This document shows, one piece after another, positions 1 to 9,800 of a stretch of DNA of 64,000 nt. Below the pieces are notes generated by a model. The model did no database searches. It had not been told where the DNA came from and saw only the letters and a list, made by a program, of their open reading frames with translations. The stretch spans positions 1,605,060 to 1,669,059 of the forward strand of contig JAJEKV010000058.1 of assembly GCA_021234155.1 (NCBI GenBank). The letters are read 5' to 3'. Both the position numbers and the translations under genes were made by a program. Numbering within the stretch: the stretch's first letter is position 1; every line of letters begins with the position of its first letter. This stretch comes from Isoetes taiwanensis (Eukaryota; Streptophyta; Lycopodiopsida; Isoetales; Isoetaceae).

Positions 1-651
1 TTGCAATGTTTGAATAGGAACTACTCAAATATGATATGTGGAAAAACAAAGTGAGCATTGTAAATAATGGTTCCATTCTTTTATCAAGAAGCTACAAGCT
101 TCCAGGTGAGCTTTGGGAGTTGAACCTTAGATTGTGGTTATGGCATATTACAATGTGGATCATTTTAAATTTTGGCTCAATTTGTAGAATGTTTAAGGTA
201 TTATTATAGATTTTGCTAACTTTTCAATTGCTATTTCCTTGCCCCTTGACCATTGTTAGTGCATTATTCCCTAGCCTCTCATGCACTGTTTGAAAATGCA
301 TACATAAAGTAAGTGGTAACCTCCGCGCAGTATCAAATTATGATTCAAAACAAGATTTAGATGATTCATCAATATGGGATAAAGACAAATTATGATTAAA
401 AACAAGATTTAGATGATTCATAAATATGGGATAAAGGACGTTCATCAATCCATAAGCACAGGATCAAAGTTTTCATTTAACGAATGAGCCAAGCAATCTG
501 ATGTAACAACAAAAAAACCAACCCAACAAAAATCCCAACTAGGAGGGCTATAAGTGAGCTGGAAGTGGCCCCCTAGACTTGACGTAAAATTGTAGGTGGT
601 ACGGGCTATGGCAAAGGGGGATGGGAAGAATTGAAGCTACAATAAATTATG
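1..651. repeat. Dispersed repeat R1, copy 1
   Basis: Bases 1-478 recur almost unchanged at 5,210-5,687, and bases 300-651 recur at 3,901-4,252, all in direct orientation with only scattered substitutions. It contains a short internal direct repeat around 338-435 (TATGATT...GATTTAGATGATTCAT). No coding potential or terminal repeat is seen, so the element class is unknown. The three copies within 5.7 kb suggest local segmental duplication rather than transposition. Confidence 0.85.
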
Positions 652-652
652 C

Positions 653-813
653 ACTTGTGTGGCTAGCCAGTCACTAGCCAGGAACTGCCCTGCAAAAAAC
701 ACAGCTTATGCCCTTGCAAATTAAGGCTATTAGGACCCTAAGACCGTTCGTGATAATCTCTACACATCTAAGCCTGTCGGGACTTTAAGACCGTCCAAGT
801 GCATATCTAGCAT
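653..813. repeat. Dispersed repeat R2, copy 1
   Basis: This 160-bp stretch, starting near GCACTTGTGTGGCTAGCCAG, is repeated with moderate divergence at about 16,224-16,366. No open frame or terminal structure is visible. At the second site it abuts a broken ABCC transporter exon. Confidence 0.75.
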
Positions 814-960
814 TATAACAGGGGTTTTTTTTTCTGTTTTTTTACTGTTTTCTCTAAGGTTTTCATATGATTTGGTGGCCGTATTCATCCAGGTGTACTA
901 AATAATATTTCTAGAGTGCACCCTTTTGTTAGCCGTTGATTTTAGAAAAGGGAACAAATC
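814..960. repeat. Dispersed repeat R3, truncated copy
   Basis: Related to the starts of two longer copies at 6,203 and about 31,729, which share the ATAACAGGGGTTTTTT start and the downstream GAGTGCACC and TTGATTTTAG landmarks. Only about the first 150 bp are present here; the body of the element is missing. Confidence 0.65.
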
Positions 961-1072
961 CTGTGGTGGATATCCTCCCATTATTTTTAGGGTTTTTTTA
1001 GGGTTCAACTTGTTAACTTGTTTCGAATTATCCGTTCTTTCCATCAAGGCCCGCACGGTGTTTAGGGTAGCT

Positions 1073-1449
1073 ATGGCGGGCAAAAAAGAAAATGGTGTCG
1101 CCGCCCGTGCTTTGCTGAAGAAACTAAAGGCACCATGGCAGATCACGGGCCCTACCGGCGGCCCCTCGAATACAAAGAACCCATTCCAGATATTACACTC
1201 TACCGCACCTTCTCTCCTGCCACCGCTCCTAAGCCTGTTTCAGTCCCTCGATCTGAACCTGCGCATGTTTACGATATCAAATATTTTGCTAGATCTACCC
1301 GGCGCACGATATCTCAACAAGTCGTAAGAGAAATTGATCCTTCCAAGGATTCTGAGTTTGATGACCATTTGCCCCCTTCCCCTCCAATTTTTGTTCTTGC
1401 ACCTCAGTTGAAGTGTTCAGATATCCAAGGAGAGGGCTATCAAAAGTAA
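1073..1449 (+). pseudogene. Frameshifted copy of a small conserved plant protein gene
   Basis: Two adjacent frames together make one protein of about 125 residues. The first (from the ATG at 1,073) reads MAGKKENG...KKLKAPWQITGP, and after a one-base frame change near 1,165-1,172 the second reads LEYKEPIPD...HVYDIKYFARSTRR and ends GEGYQK. The order KKLK-PWQITGP, then YRxxSPAT, then VYDIKYFxRxxRR, then a GYQK end matches, from memory, the small land-plant protein family typified by Arabidopsis At4g00585 (probably mitochondrial). The upstream TAGGGTTTTTTTAGGGTTC resembles a plant 5' leader. No intron is visible. It is probably a full-length pseudogene; a sequencing error at the C-rich frameshift would be the alternative. 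Confidence 0.5.
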
Positions 1450-1510
1450 AAGATTTGTGGAAATGGAGGATAAACATTGAAGCTGGCTGCATGAATAGGA
1501 TGTTCACAGA

Positions 1511-1879
1511 ATGATGTTCACTGTTCATGTGTCCATGTGTTCATGTGATTTTGCACTTGAAGCTTTATCAGAAGTGCTTGCAGGGAATAATGATGAAGTA
1601 GAACAGGAAGACAGATTGCACAAGTTTCTAAGATATAACATCTTGCATATGGAGGATAACTTTGGCCCTTCATCCAATAAAGATGTTATCTCTTACAATT
1701 CTACTAGAGCACGGATTCAGCACATGGAAAAGCTTCTCTTAAGTTTAAACCCTCCGAATGTAAAGCATGCCATTATTTGGGTCGAAAAAAGAAGGGTTGA
1801 ATACTTGATAATCTTGGATATGCTTCTTTCTGATTCTTCCTATGGGGACAGCTTCCACAAAGATGAAGACTTGGCCTGA
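1511..1879 (+). CDS. Hypothetical open frame, possible exon remnant
   Basis: An uninterrupted frame of 122 codons that looks protein-like: mixed, acidic, helix-compatible, without low complexity. It includes the segment EALSEVLAGNNDEVEQEDRL near residue 20 and an RARIQHMEKLLLSLNPPNV segment near residue 70. I do not recognise a family. It begins 60 bp after the pseudogene at 1,073-1,449 on the same strand and could be a separate exon fragment. There is no obvious promoter, and the first ATG may not be a true start. Confidence 0.25.
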   Translation: MMFTVHVSMCSCDFALEALSEVLAGNNDEVEQEDRLHKFLRYNILHMEDNFGPSSNKDVISYNSTRARIQHMEKLLLSLNPPNVKHAIIWVEKRRVEYLIILDMLLSDSSYGDSFHKDEDLA

Positions 1880-2333
1880 CAAGATATACAATCTCATGAA
1901 ACGATTTTTGGAGCTATCTGGATGGGCTTGGGTTCATGTGAAAACATGCCGAAACAGCTTGGGAAGTGTCGAATTGGGCATGGGAAGTCCTGATTCAGCA
2001 TGGGCAACTTCGAAATAATAAGATCGGGCTGGAATGCAGAGGTGTTGTGGCTATTGTGGTCTTCTAACTTGTTGATTTTTCTTTCTTGTCTCATTTCTGA
2101 TATAAGCATGTTGTTACCAAATTGGTAATTGGTAATGATATAATAATAGGTAAAGATAGAAGCCAAAGGGGAACAATGGAAGTGTAAGGGCTATGGTATG
2201 AATATAGATTAGCCAGTAGAGCAAGTAGAGCAGTTGCAGGATTTAACTGTTTGTTCATTATTAATAAATTTTATTATTACATCCATCATTAGAGTATTAG
2301 GTAATGTCTATATCTACACCCCTACACCATCCT

Positions 2334-2735
2334 TTAAGGCCCCGAAGGGGCCAAAAAAAATTTTAGTTAACACAAACCATTCACACAACTAACATTATTA
2401 ACACAAACCATTGCATTTGACACATTTAAATTAAAATCCCCCTTAAACCCCCTTTGGTTTGGGTGCATATTCACATGGGGGGTTACGTAGGGCAGCGAGA
2501 GCCTAAAAAAATTTACAATACATGTATAAAATTAACACCATTAAGTACATTCTCTCAAACCTTATAGTATTTTGCAAACCTTAATATACAGTATACAAAA
2601 ACTTGTACATGCATACCCCACAAACGAGGATCGCTATCTACGGTCCAGATCTTGGAATAAAGGGCAAATATGCCCGTCCGACATCTCTCGTTGCCCGAAG
2701 TAACCCCCCGTGTGAATATGCACCCAAACCACAGA
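2334..2735. mobile_element. Foldback element, incomplete copy
   Basis: Begins with TTAAGGCCCCGAAGGGGCC, a short palindrome, and carries GGTTTGGGTGCATATTCAC near 2,456 with its inverted copy GTGAATATGCACCCAAACC at about 2,711-2,729. This matches the left arm, spacer and the inner part of the right arm of the complete element at 7,132-7,767. The outer right arm is missing and is replaced by a sequence (2,731-2,774) that also occurs at 16,373-16,417. It is non-coding and non-autonomous. Confidence 0.65.
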
Positions 2736-2774
2736 TCAATCATATGACTTTTAAGCGTTGTTTATTCCAGACTT
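2731..2774. repeat. Short dispersed repeat
   Basis: The 44 bases starting ACAGATCAATCATATGACTT recur at 16,373-16,417 with one or two changes. At both sites it lies at the junction between other repeats, which suggests a preferred breakpoint or the end of a larger lost element. Confidence 0.6.
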
Positions 2775-3349
2775 GTGGGCTGCCGAAATCAGACATAAAA
2801 TTGTCTATGATGGTAGTGTTCTAGCCTCCTAGTGCCCCTGCTTCCATCGCTGCCTAAACTCTTACCTTTTAAATGCCCCCTTCGGATGTAGCATATGCAT
2901 CTGGGGTCAATTGAACCCAAATATTTTATTACTCGGCTTATTTATAGTCTTAAAAGGGTCGGATTGATACATTGCACGATGATTCACGTGAATTTTTGCA
3001 GGTTAAATATCGAGAAGAACAATTGAAGGAGTTTAGGAGCGAGGAACTGTCGGATTCTCCATGAGAATGCATCCCAAAGCCAGAACATTTGCCCAAAACT
3101 GTCAAGAAAAGACCAAAAGAAATGTTGCCATATTCCTCAATTTTGTTTGTCGTGACCAGTTTTGGTTGTTTAGCAAAAGGAGATTTGCTGCTATATATAG
3201 ATGGATCCTCTGCTATATATCAAAAGAGCAGAAGTGCATATCTCTGGCTCTAGATAAATGCAGATTTAATGGATGTTTTAATCGATCTTCCAAGACCATA
3301 AGTCTTAAATGGTTAGTATGGATGCAAAGAATTTTTGTACTGTATGTTG

Positions 3350-3624
3350 TCATCATCTATGTTGTCATCCAGATTTTTAAGATACAGATTAAGCACTTGA
3401 AACTTATCATCTTGTTCTTTTTGGTCTTGCCCAAATTTTGTTCTCAACTCAACCTCCCTTTCTTACTTCTTTTGATCTCACCCAATATACCATTCCTTAT
3501 CATCAAACTTTTTCCCGTTCAACTCGGTAGCATCTTCAGGATGCTCAAAATTCAACGCTTCTACTGCCGCGCTAGCATCTTCAGGATGCTCAAAATTCAC
3601 AAATCCGAAACATTTTGACTTTCC
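3350..3624 (-). pseudogene. Poly(A)-binding protein (PABP) exon fragment, broken
   Basis: The minus strand reads GKSKCFGFVNFEHPEDA, then AAVEALN, LNGKKFDDKEWYIG, EREVELRTKFGQ and KFQVLNLYLKNLDD. This is the end of RRM3, the linker and the start of RRM4 of cytoplasmic poly(A)-binding protein; FGFVNF is the RNP1 motif. Two in-frame stops follow the YIG and DQKK segments. A 45-bp tandem duplication (3,528-3,572 and from 3,573) inserts 15 extra codons, so FEHPEDA appears twice. The reading breaks off soon after NLDDNIDDD. The flanks hold no other PABP exons, so this is an isolated, dead exon copy. The family call is strong; it is clearly not functional. Confidence 0.8.
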
Positions 3625-3900
3625 ATATGCATGTGGAGGCAGATGACGGTCAGCATCAGGAGCATCACAGGAATTAAAAATAGAGATAGGCGTAGAGAGG
3701 TGAAGTAAATTTTAGATTGCATGTATATGGGAGGGCTGGATTTGAGCATGGGGGCTCACGGTTTCAAGAATGAGCTCAAGCCGCCCAGCATCATAGCCCC
3801 ACACACTAGCAATGCAATGCACCCTCATGCTTTGGACTTTGATACCTTTCAATAGATTATCCGTCGTAAGCAATAGATGGTGCAGACTTTGATACCTTTC

Positions 3901-4252
3901 ATACATAAAGTAAGTGGTAACCTCCGTGCAATATCAAATTATGATTCAAAACAAGATTTAGAGGATTCATCAATATGGGATAAAGACAAATTATGATTGA
4001 AATCAAGATTTAGATGATTCATCAATATGGGATAAAAGACGTTCATCAATCCATAAGCACAGGATCAAAGTTTTCATTTAACGAATGAGCCAAGCAATCT
4101 GATGTAACAACAAAAAAACCAACCCAACAAAAATCCCAACTAGGAGGGCTATAAGTGAGCTGGAAGTGGCTCCCTCAACTTGACGTAAAATTGTAGGTGG
4201 TACGGGCTATGGCAAAGGGGGATGGGAAGAATTGAAGCTACAATAAATTATG
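3901..4252. repeat. Dispersed repeat R1, copy 2 (partial)
   Basis: Matches bases 300-651 in direct orientation, ending at AATAAATTATG, exactly where copy 1 passes into repeat R2. It lacks the first 300 bp of the repeat. Confidence 0.85.
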
Positions 4253-5209
4253 GAAATCATGGATCATCTGGATGGGTGCGGAGTTCCTTTTTCTAGCTTT
4301 GAATGTTAAGCTGTCCGTAGTCAAACCTTGCAGAACATCCCACTCAGTGCTTTTTCTTTGCCACTCTTGGCTCTTAGGTTTAAAAAATATAAAAGAATTT
4401 CGTAAACAACTAAAAAAAAATTGCTTAGACATTGGACTTGAATACAAACTCTAATGAAGAGAGTTTGTATTTCATTAGAGTTTGGCAACTATGGAGGTTA
4501 GAATGCCAAGATTAAACATAATCAGTTAATTTTTGAATGTTTAGAACTGAAATCCTTTTGAATTAACATAAAACCCCTTTTCCAACAAGTTGGACAAAAG
4601 AAATGTTCGCACGGCCTTGGCCGCTGAGATAAATTTCTTGTACCACTAATCTTACCCGTTGAATGAGTAATAATTGCTCTAGAGGAATTTATGTACCCTA
4701 GTATTTTAAATTAAGTTCGTCTTATGTCGCACAATGTATTAAGAAAAGGTGTTGTCGCGCTATGGGGTGCCCTCATGAATTGATAGAAATGAATGGACTG
4801 AATTTGAATTATAAAGCATTAGATTGGGAGAATATACTTGTTGCTTTCGCTCCTAATTCTAGCAACATGTCTATGATCTTTTGAATTGTTGTTATGTCTT
4901 CTCATCTGTTTGATTTCCCCTACATCTTTAGTATTGGAATCTCCTACATAATATACAACATTCCTCCTGCTTAGCATGGACCTCCCTCCCCCCTTTTTGT
5001 GTAATTCTTACCATGTTGTCGAGCTTGCCCCCTATTAAAATATCCTACAACACAAATACCTCAACACGCATATCATAAAATGTCAGGTAATTCATTCAGC
5101 GCACTAGAATACCACAAGGTCATATCAAGACATTGGTAGATGGGTCTTTGAAAGGGATTTGGAAGCAGCGGCAAAGATTTTTGACCCGAATTATGGGATC
5201 AATGTTTCT
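4253..5209. other. AT-rich spacer without a supported gene
   Basis: No convincing gene. A minus-strand frame at 4,238-4,447 contains STEWDVLQGLTTDSLTFKARKR, which faintly recalls the W-x-V-x-G...LxFxxKR pattern of LURP-one/tubby-like proteins, but it is too short to call. A perfect short inverted repeat lies near 4,438-4,470 (GAATACAAACTC and its complement). Confidence 0.3.
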
Positions 5210-5687
5210 TTGCAATGTTTGAATAGGAACTACTCAAATATGATATGTGGAAAAACAAAGTGAGTATTGTAAATAATAGTTCCATTCTTTTATCAAGAAG
5301 CTACAAGCTTCTAGGTGAGCTTTGGGAGTTGAATCTTAGATTGTGGTTATGGCATATTACAATGTGGATCATTTTAAATTTTGGCTCAATTTGTAGAATG
5401 TTTTAAGGTATTATTATAGATTTTGCTAACTTTTCAATTGCTATTTCCTTGCCCCTTGACCATTGTTAGTGCATTATTCCCTAGCCTCTCATGCATTGTT
5501 TGAAAATGCATACATAAAGTAAGTGGTAGCCTCCGTGCCGTATCAAATTATGATTGAAAACAAGATTTAGATGATTCATCAATATGGGATAAAGACAAAT
5601 TATGATTGAAAACAAGATTTAGATGATTCATCAATATGGGATAAAAGACGTTCATCAATCCATAAGCACAGGATCAAAGTTTTCATT
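5210..5687. repeat. Dispersed repeat R1, copy 3
   Basis: Matches bases 1-478 in direct orientation with few substitutions and one extra T. It ends abruptly in TTTCATT, where copy 1 continues, and joins a broken coiled-coil gene fragment. Confidence 0.85.
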
Positions 5688-6010
5688 CTCTAGTTCAGTC
5701 ACAACATCAACAACCAGTAACAGCTGCTGAGGCTCTGCTTCACCCATGGTTCCCTACAGATGTCATGAATAAACACATAGTATGTAACCATCTATTTCAC
5801 CCATGGTTCCCTACAGATGTCATGAATAAACACATAGTATGTAACCATCTATAAGAATGAAAAGTTAAGAAAATATTCAATCTTGTCTTGTCGAATCTCT
5901 GTCTTGTCGAATCTGTAGGTTTGTTAGCCTATTTACCTCCCTTTCAAGGTCTTCTCTCAAGAGGCGCTGTATTTCTGCTTTGTTAGCTTTTCCCACCTAA
6001 TAAAGTTTAA
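5688..6010 (-). pseudogene. Exon fragments of an unidentified coiled-coil gene, copy 1
   Basis: On the minus strand an acceptor-like TTTATTAG precedes GKANKAEIQRLLREDLEREV and NRLTNLQIRQD, a heptad-like coiled coil. After an intron-like stretch ending in CATTCTTATAG, a second exon gives GEAEPQQLLLVVDVVTELE. The same two exons recur at 19,791-20,095. A tandem duplication of about 58 bp (5,741-5,854, CACCCATGGTTCCCTACAG repeated) splits the exons. The gene family is not recognised; kinesin- or tether-type proteins are possible but unsupported. It is a non-functional fragment, truncated at the junction with repeat R1. Confidence 0.5.
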
Positions 6011-6202
6011 CAGGGGACATGAGAAATTCGCATATGAGTATTTGAGAAAACAAGCTAGTTTTTCTTTCCTATACCTGATTTTCCAGTGCTCTAGAGTCCC
6101 TCCACAATTTGTTCTTAACATTTTATCATCCTTTCATTTCAGTCTGCTTGAATTTCACTATCTTTTGCGCACCGCAACATCAATAAGATTCCGATTCGGC
6201 GT

Positions 6203-7115
6203 AGCATAATAACAGGGGTTTTTTGTGTTTTTGACGCTTTTCACTAAGGTTTTCCTATGATTTCGATGTATTCAAATGGATGTACTAATGCGCATATCTA
6301 GAGTGCATCATTTCCGAGCCATTGATTTTAGCCTTTTTTTTTCCAATGGTCAACAACCAATGGCTCACAACAAAAGCCCTTTTTTTTGTGCGTGTGGTGC
6401 ATAATGGTCAACAACCAATGGCTCACAACAAAAGCTCTTTTTGTGTGTGTGGTGCATAATGGTCAACAACCAATGGCTCACAACAAAAGCCCTTTTTTTG
6501 TGTGTGTGGTGCATAATGGGCACATGAAGGGCGCATGTAGTGCGCTTCCCGCCGCAACACATTTCTTATCATAACTTTTGATCCGTAGCCCGCTTGAGAT
6601 GATTTTTATTGCGTTGGAAAGCTCTCTCCGAGATCTTTTGATAGTGTATGATATGGATATGTTTGGTTAAGTTATCTATGCTAAAACAGCAATTTTCCGG
6701 CCGGGTTTGGTAGGCTTTACATCCTACCAAATTTGATTAATACAGATTGCGCTTATTGGATATTGTTTTATGGCTCATTCCTAATGAAGCCTCGCAAAAA
6801 TTACCATGCATTTTTAGATTTTGAGGCTTCTAGATCCTTGTGCTAACAAGCGTAAAAAGTTTCTCACTTTGGTTTCTCACCACAAGAATCCATGGAGGCC
6901 AAAGGTTGTTTGTAAATTCCAAATTGAAAAATGTTTGTGTATGGGTGTTGCAAACTTTATGAGTTTCGAATAATGGGATCAATCATTTATCTTTATGGTA
7001 ACTTTTACTTATGTTCTATTTGTTTTATTGTGATGAAATTCAAAAGTTACAGTGATGAAAGCCTCAAATGAATTCTAGTTTTTTCCTCGTTTTGATTCTA
7101 AAAATTTTGTCTCAC
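6203..7115. repeat. Dispersed repeat R3, long copy
   Basis: About 0.91 kb matching 31,729-32,665 along its length in direct orientation, with its first 150 bp also found at 814-960. It contains a tandem array of about 60-bp units, each with CAATGGTCAACAACCAATGG and CTCACAACAAAAG followed by a T-run and GTGTGTGGTGCATAATGG: three copies here (about 6,342-6,520), two at 31,877-32,030. Apparent open frames across the array are repeat artefacts. No termini or coding genes are recognised; it is presumably a non-autonomous transposon. Confidence 0.7.
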
Positions 7116-7131
7116 CGGGGAGGGGGTTCAT

Positions 7132-7767
7132 GTCCTAAGGCCCTCAAGAGGCCAAAATTTTTTTGCAACACAAACCATTAACATCCAATATATAAAAATT
7201 AAACCCCCAACACATAACAACCATTGACATTAACAACCAACACATAACTACCATTGACATTAATTAACACAACCATTGGGTCCAACACATTTAAATTAAA
7301 AATCCCCCCTAAACCCCTTTGGTTTGGGTGCATATTCACGGGGTGACGAGGGCCGAGCCCTCATAATTGTATTTTGCACGTATGAAATCAACACTATATA
7401 GTATTCGCTTTGAAATCTTATAGTATTTTGCTAATCTTGTTATACAAGATAGCAAATTTTGTACTTGCATACCCCACAAACGAGGAACTTTACGTGACGT
7501 GTAGATTAAGGAATAAGGGGTGAATATGCCTATCCAACAGCTCTGTCTGAGTCACCCCCGCGGTGAATATGCACCCAAACCAAAGGGGGTTTAAGGGGGA
7601 TTTTAATTTAAATGTGTTGGACCCAATGGTTGTGTTAATTAATGTCAATGGTAGTTATGTGTTGGTTGTTAATGTCAATGGTTGTTATGTGTTGGGGGTT
7701 TAATTTTTATATGTTGATGTTAATGGTTTGTGTTGCAAGAAAATTTTGGTTCCTTCGCCTTAAGGAC
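7132..7767. mobile_element. Complete foldback element with ~218-bp inverted arms
   Basis: The 636-bp element is a large palindrome. Its left arm (7,132-7,350) starts GTCCTAAGGC and its right arm (7,551-7,767) ends GCCTTAAGGAC. Both contain, in mirror order, AACACAAACCATTAACAT, CATTGACATTAA, CATTTAAATTAAA and TTTGGTTTGGGTGCATATTC. The central 200 bp are unpaired. No coding sequence is present. Partial copies lie at 2,334-2,735 and 33,186-33,312. The arms end in or next to TTAA, so a TTAA target is possible but unproven. Superfamily not assigned. Confidence 0.8.
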
Positions 7768-7942
7768 ATCACAAAACCTCTCCCTCCCTGAGACAAACCA
7801 CATGCATTATCTTTGGAAACGGATACTTACCTTGCGACCTTCTAGAGAAACCCATTTTGTGCTCTTCTATCATAGCCTTTGGGCCATTTCAAGCCGTTCA
7901 TTGGCTTAATTAGAAGTTTCACATGCAAATTTTTACTTCTTT

Positions 7943-8141
7943 TGAAACAATTTGAGCGCCAACACAGAAGCAAGAATTTGCAAAGAACCAGATACCCATC
8001 TCGTGGGATTCTCTTCTATTTATAGAGATCCTAGAATACAACAAGCCTAATTAAGACTCCACTAATTCTCAAGCATAACGCTTCATATCCTAACTCTAAA
8101 AGTTCTCATTATAACCGCATATCTGGGCTGCTTTTTTAACA
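7943..8141 (-). repeat. 3' LTR of the copia element
   Basis: 199 bp, reading TGTTAAAAAAGCAG... to ...GCGCTCAAATTGTTTCA on the minus strand, with TG...CA ends. It is nearly identical to 12,558-12,752 through CTATTTATAGAGATCC and diverges more toward the outer end. Confidence 0.92.
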
Positions 8142-8156
8142 CTCCACTCATTATTA
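8142..8156 (-). promoter_or_regulatory. Polypurine tract of the copia element
   Basis: The minus strand reads TAATAATGAGTGGAG directly before the 3' LTR start TGTTAA. This is the usual place and form of the copia plus-strand primer (GGGAG/GTGGAG before TG). Confidence 0.65.
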
Positions 8157-8243
8157 TAATGACGGCCACCCCAAGAGTGCTTGAATGTAGCTTGAACTTT
8201 TCCCCATCAAAGGGCTTGGTTAGCACATCTCACAAGCATATCT

Positions 8244-8700
8244 TCATGAGATATGTACTCCATCCGTATAGATCAGTCCACCACTTTTTCTCTTGTAAAA
8301 TGATGATGAAATGGAGATGTGCTTTAATCTTCTATGATGGACTGGGTTCTCGTTAAGGGCTATAGTACTCTTGTTGTTGAAAATAATAGTTGGCTCTTTC
8401 TGTGAATACCCGAGTTCTCCCAAGAATTGCCTCAGCCACACGGTTTCTCTCACCACGGCTGATGTAGCCATATATTCTGCTTCACAAGAAGACAGTAACC
8501 GAGGTCCGCTTTTGAAGTAGTCCACGTGGATCGCTTTCCATGTAGCATGATGCAAAAACTCGTTGTTGACCTCCTCGTTATCTTGATATCCGCCCCAATC
8601 CGCATCAACAAATGACACTAGTTTTACCATGGGATCATTTGAATTAGGTCCATACCTTAATCCCATGTTTGATGTGCCCTCAAGATATCTGATAATTTGT
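8244..8700 (-). pseudogene. Copia RNase H domain, degenerate
   Basis: The minus strand shows LVSFVDADWGGYQDN (first catalytic Asp in DADW), then LLSSCEAEYMATSAVVRETV (the EAEY/E motif) and STIALNENPVHHRRLKHISI. This is the C-terminal RNase H of copia Pol. The DNKS position reads FNNKS, and the N-terminal link to reverse transcriptase is frameshifted. It ends just before the polypurine tract and 3' LTR, the expected position. Confidence 0.9.
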
Positions 8701-8823
8701 TTTACTCAAGCAATCCAATGTCGCTGCCCTCGATTTTGCATGAACCTGCTCACTGCTCCTACCGCTTGTGCAATATCGTGTCTGGTACTAACCATGATAT
8801 GCATGAGACAACCTATCGTGATT

Positions 8824-9800
8824 TCAGGGAATACAATTCATTCTAACCCGCTCATCACTAGATCGTGGTTCCATCTCCTTGCTAAGTCCGATATGGATCT
8901 TCTTTGCTGAGTATCTTTGGGCAAACACGCTTTCATTCCATACCTGCTGCCTGATGAATGACAAGGTTCTCTTAGTTCTATCCCTTAGAACCTGGAGCCC
9001 CAAGCAGGTCTTGATTTCACCTAAATCCGTCATTCTGAATTCTGTGTGAAGTGCACGTTTCATGGATAGGACCACATCCATGCCTTTGCTTACTATAATT
9101 AGATCATCCACATATACAATCACAATCAAAAACGATTTTTCTCGCTTTTTACAAGAGACATTCCACTCGGTCTTGATCCGTAACTCCTAGATTTTGCAGA
9201 AATCCATCAATGCGATTATACCAGCTCCTAGGGCTTTGTTTCAGACCATACAAAGCCCGATTCAATCTGCACACCTTTCCCTTGATCTGTTCAAATCTCT
9301 CTGGCTGCCGCATGAAAATTTCCTCCTGCAGAAACCCATTCAATAAAGCTGTTTTGACGTCCATTTGGTGTATTACCATATCCTCTTGAGCTGCCAAGGC
9401 CAAAACCGGCCCTTATTGAGGTCATCTTTGCTATGGGTGAGAATGTTTCTTCAAAGTCTATTCCTCGCCACGAGAGAACCCCATGTACCCGGTCGTGTTT
9501 CTAAATCTCTCAATAGATCCGTCACAAGCCTGCTTAATCTTGAACACCCATCTGCACCCCACGGCTTTCCTTCCTTTTGGTAGATTTACCAAATCCCATG
9601 CTTGAGTTAGATACATGGCATCCATCTCATCTTGCATAGCTTTCTGCCACTGCGCTGAATCAGGTCCAGACAAAGCTTCTGCTACAGACACTGGTTCCAG
9701 AAATTCTGCCTGGAAGCATTCCAATATACATTTCTCTTCTATGTCTGTATCCCACCAGTTTCCATGAGATTTCTCAAATAGTAATTCCTGTTGAAGACTC
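8824..9800 (-). pseudogene. Copia reverse transcriptase, frameshifted
   Basis: Pieces in order on the minus strand: ALSGPDSAQWQKAMQDEMDA and NLPKGRKAVGCRWVFKIK (about 9,540-9,680), IHQMDVKTALLNGFLQEEIF with RALYGLKQSPRSWYNRIDGF (about 9,200-9,380), and VYVDDLIIVSKGMDVV (about 9,060-9,115). YVDD and MDVKTAFLNG-type motifs are diagnostic of copia reverse transcriptase, and the active-site aspartates survive. At least two frame changes (near 9,460 and 9,140) prevent translation of a full polyprotein. After the YVDD block the sequence continues as LGLQVLRDR and fades. Confidence 0.92.

Noticed and set aside
926-1327. A 133-codon plus-strand frame read as one protein
   Set aside because: Only the part after the ATG at 1,073 up to the frameshift is meaningful; the rest is out of frame with the conserved protein.
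3061-3618. A 185-codon plus-strand open frame
   Set aside because: It is rich in Ile, Phe and Leu with no motif, and lies opposite a recognisable PABP exon on the minus strand, which explains the open frame.
4238-4447. LURP-one/tubby-like domain fragment on the minus strand
   Set aside because: Only a faint W-x-V-x-G...KR resemblance over about 30 residues; not enough to annotate.
6365-6574. Overlapping frames on both strands with MHHTHKK-type repeats
   Set aside because: Produced by the 60-bp tandem repeat inside R3; the same pattern reappears at 31,874-32,089.
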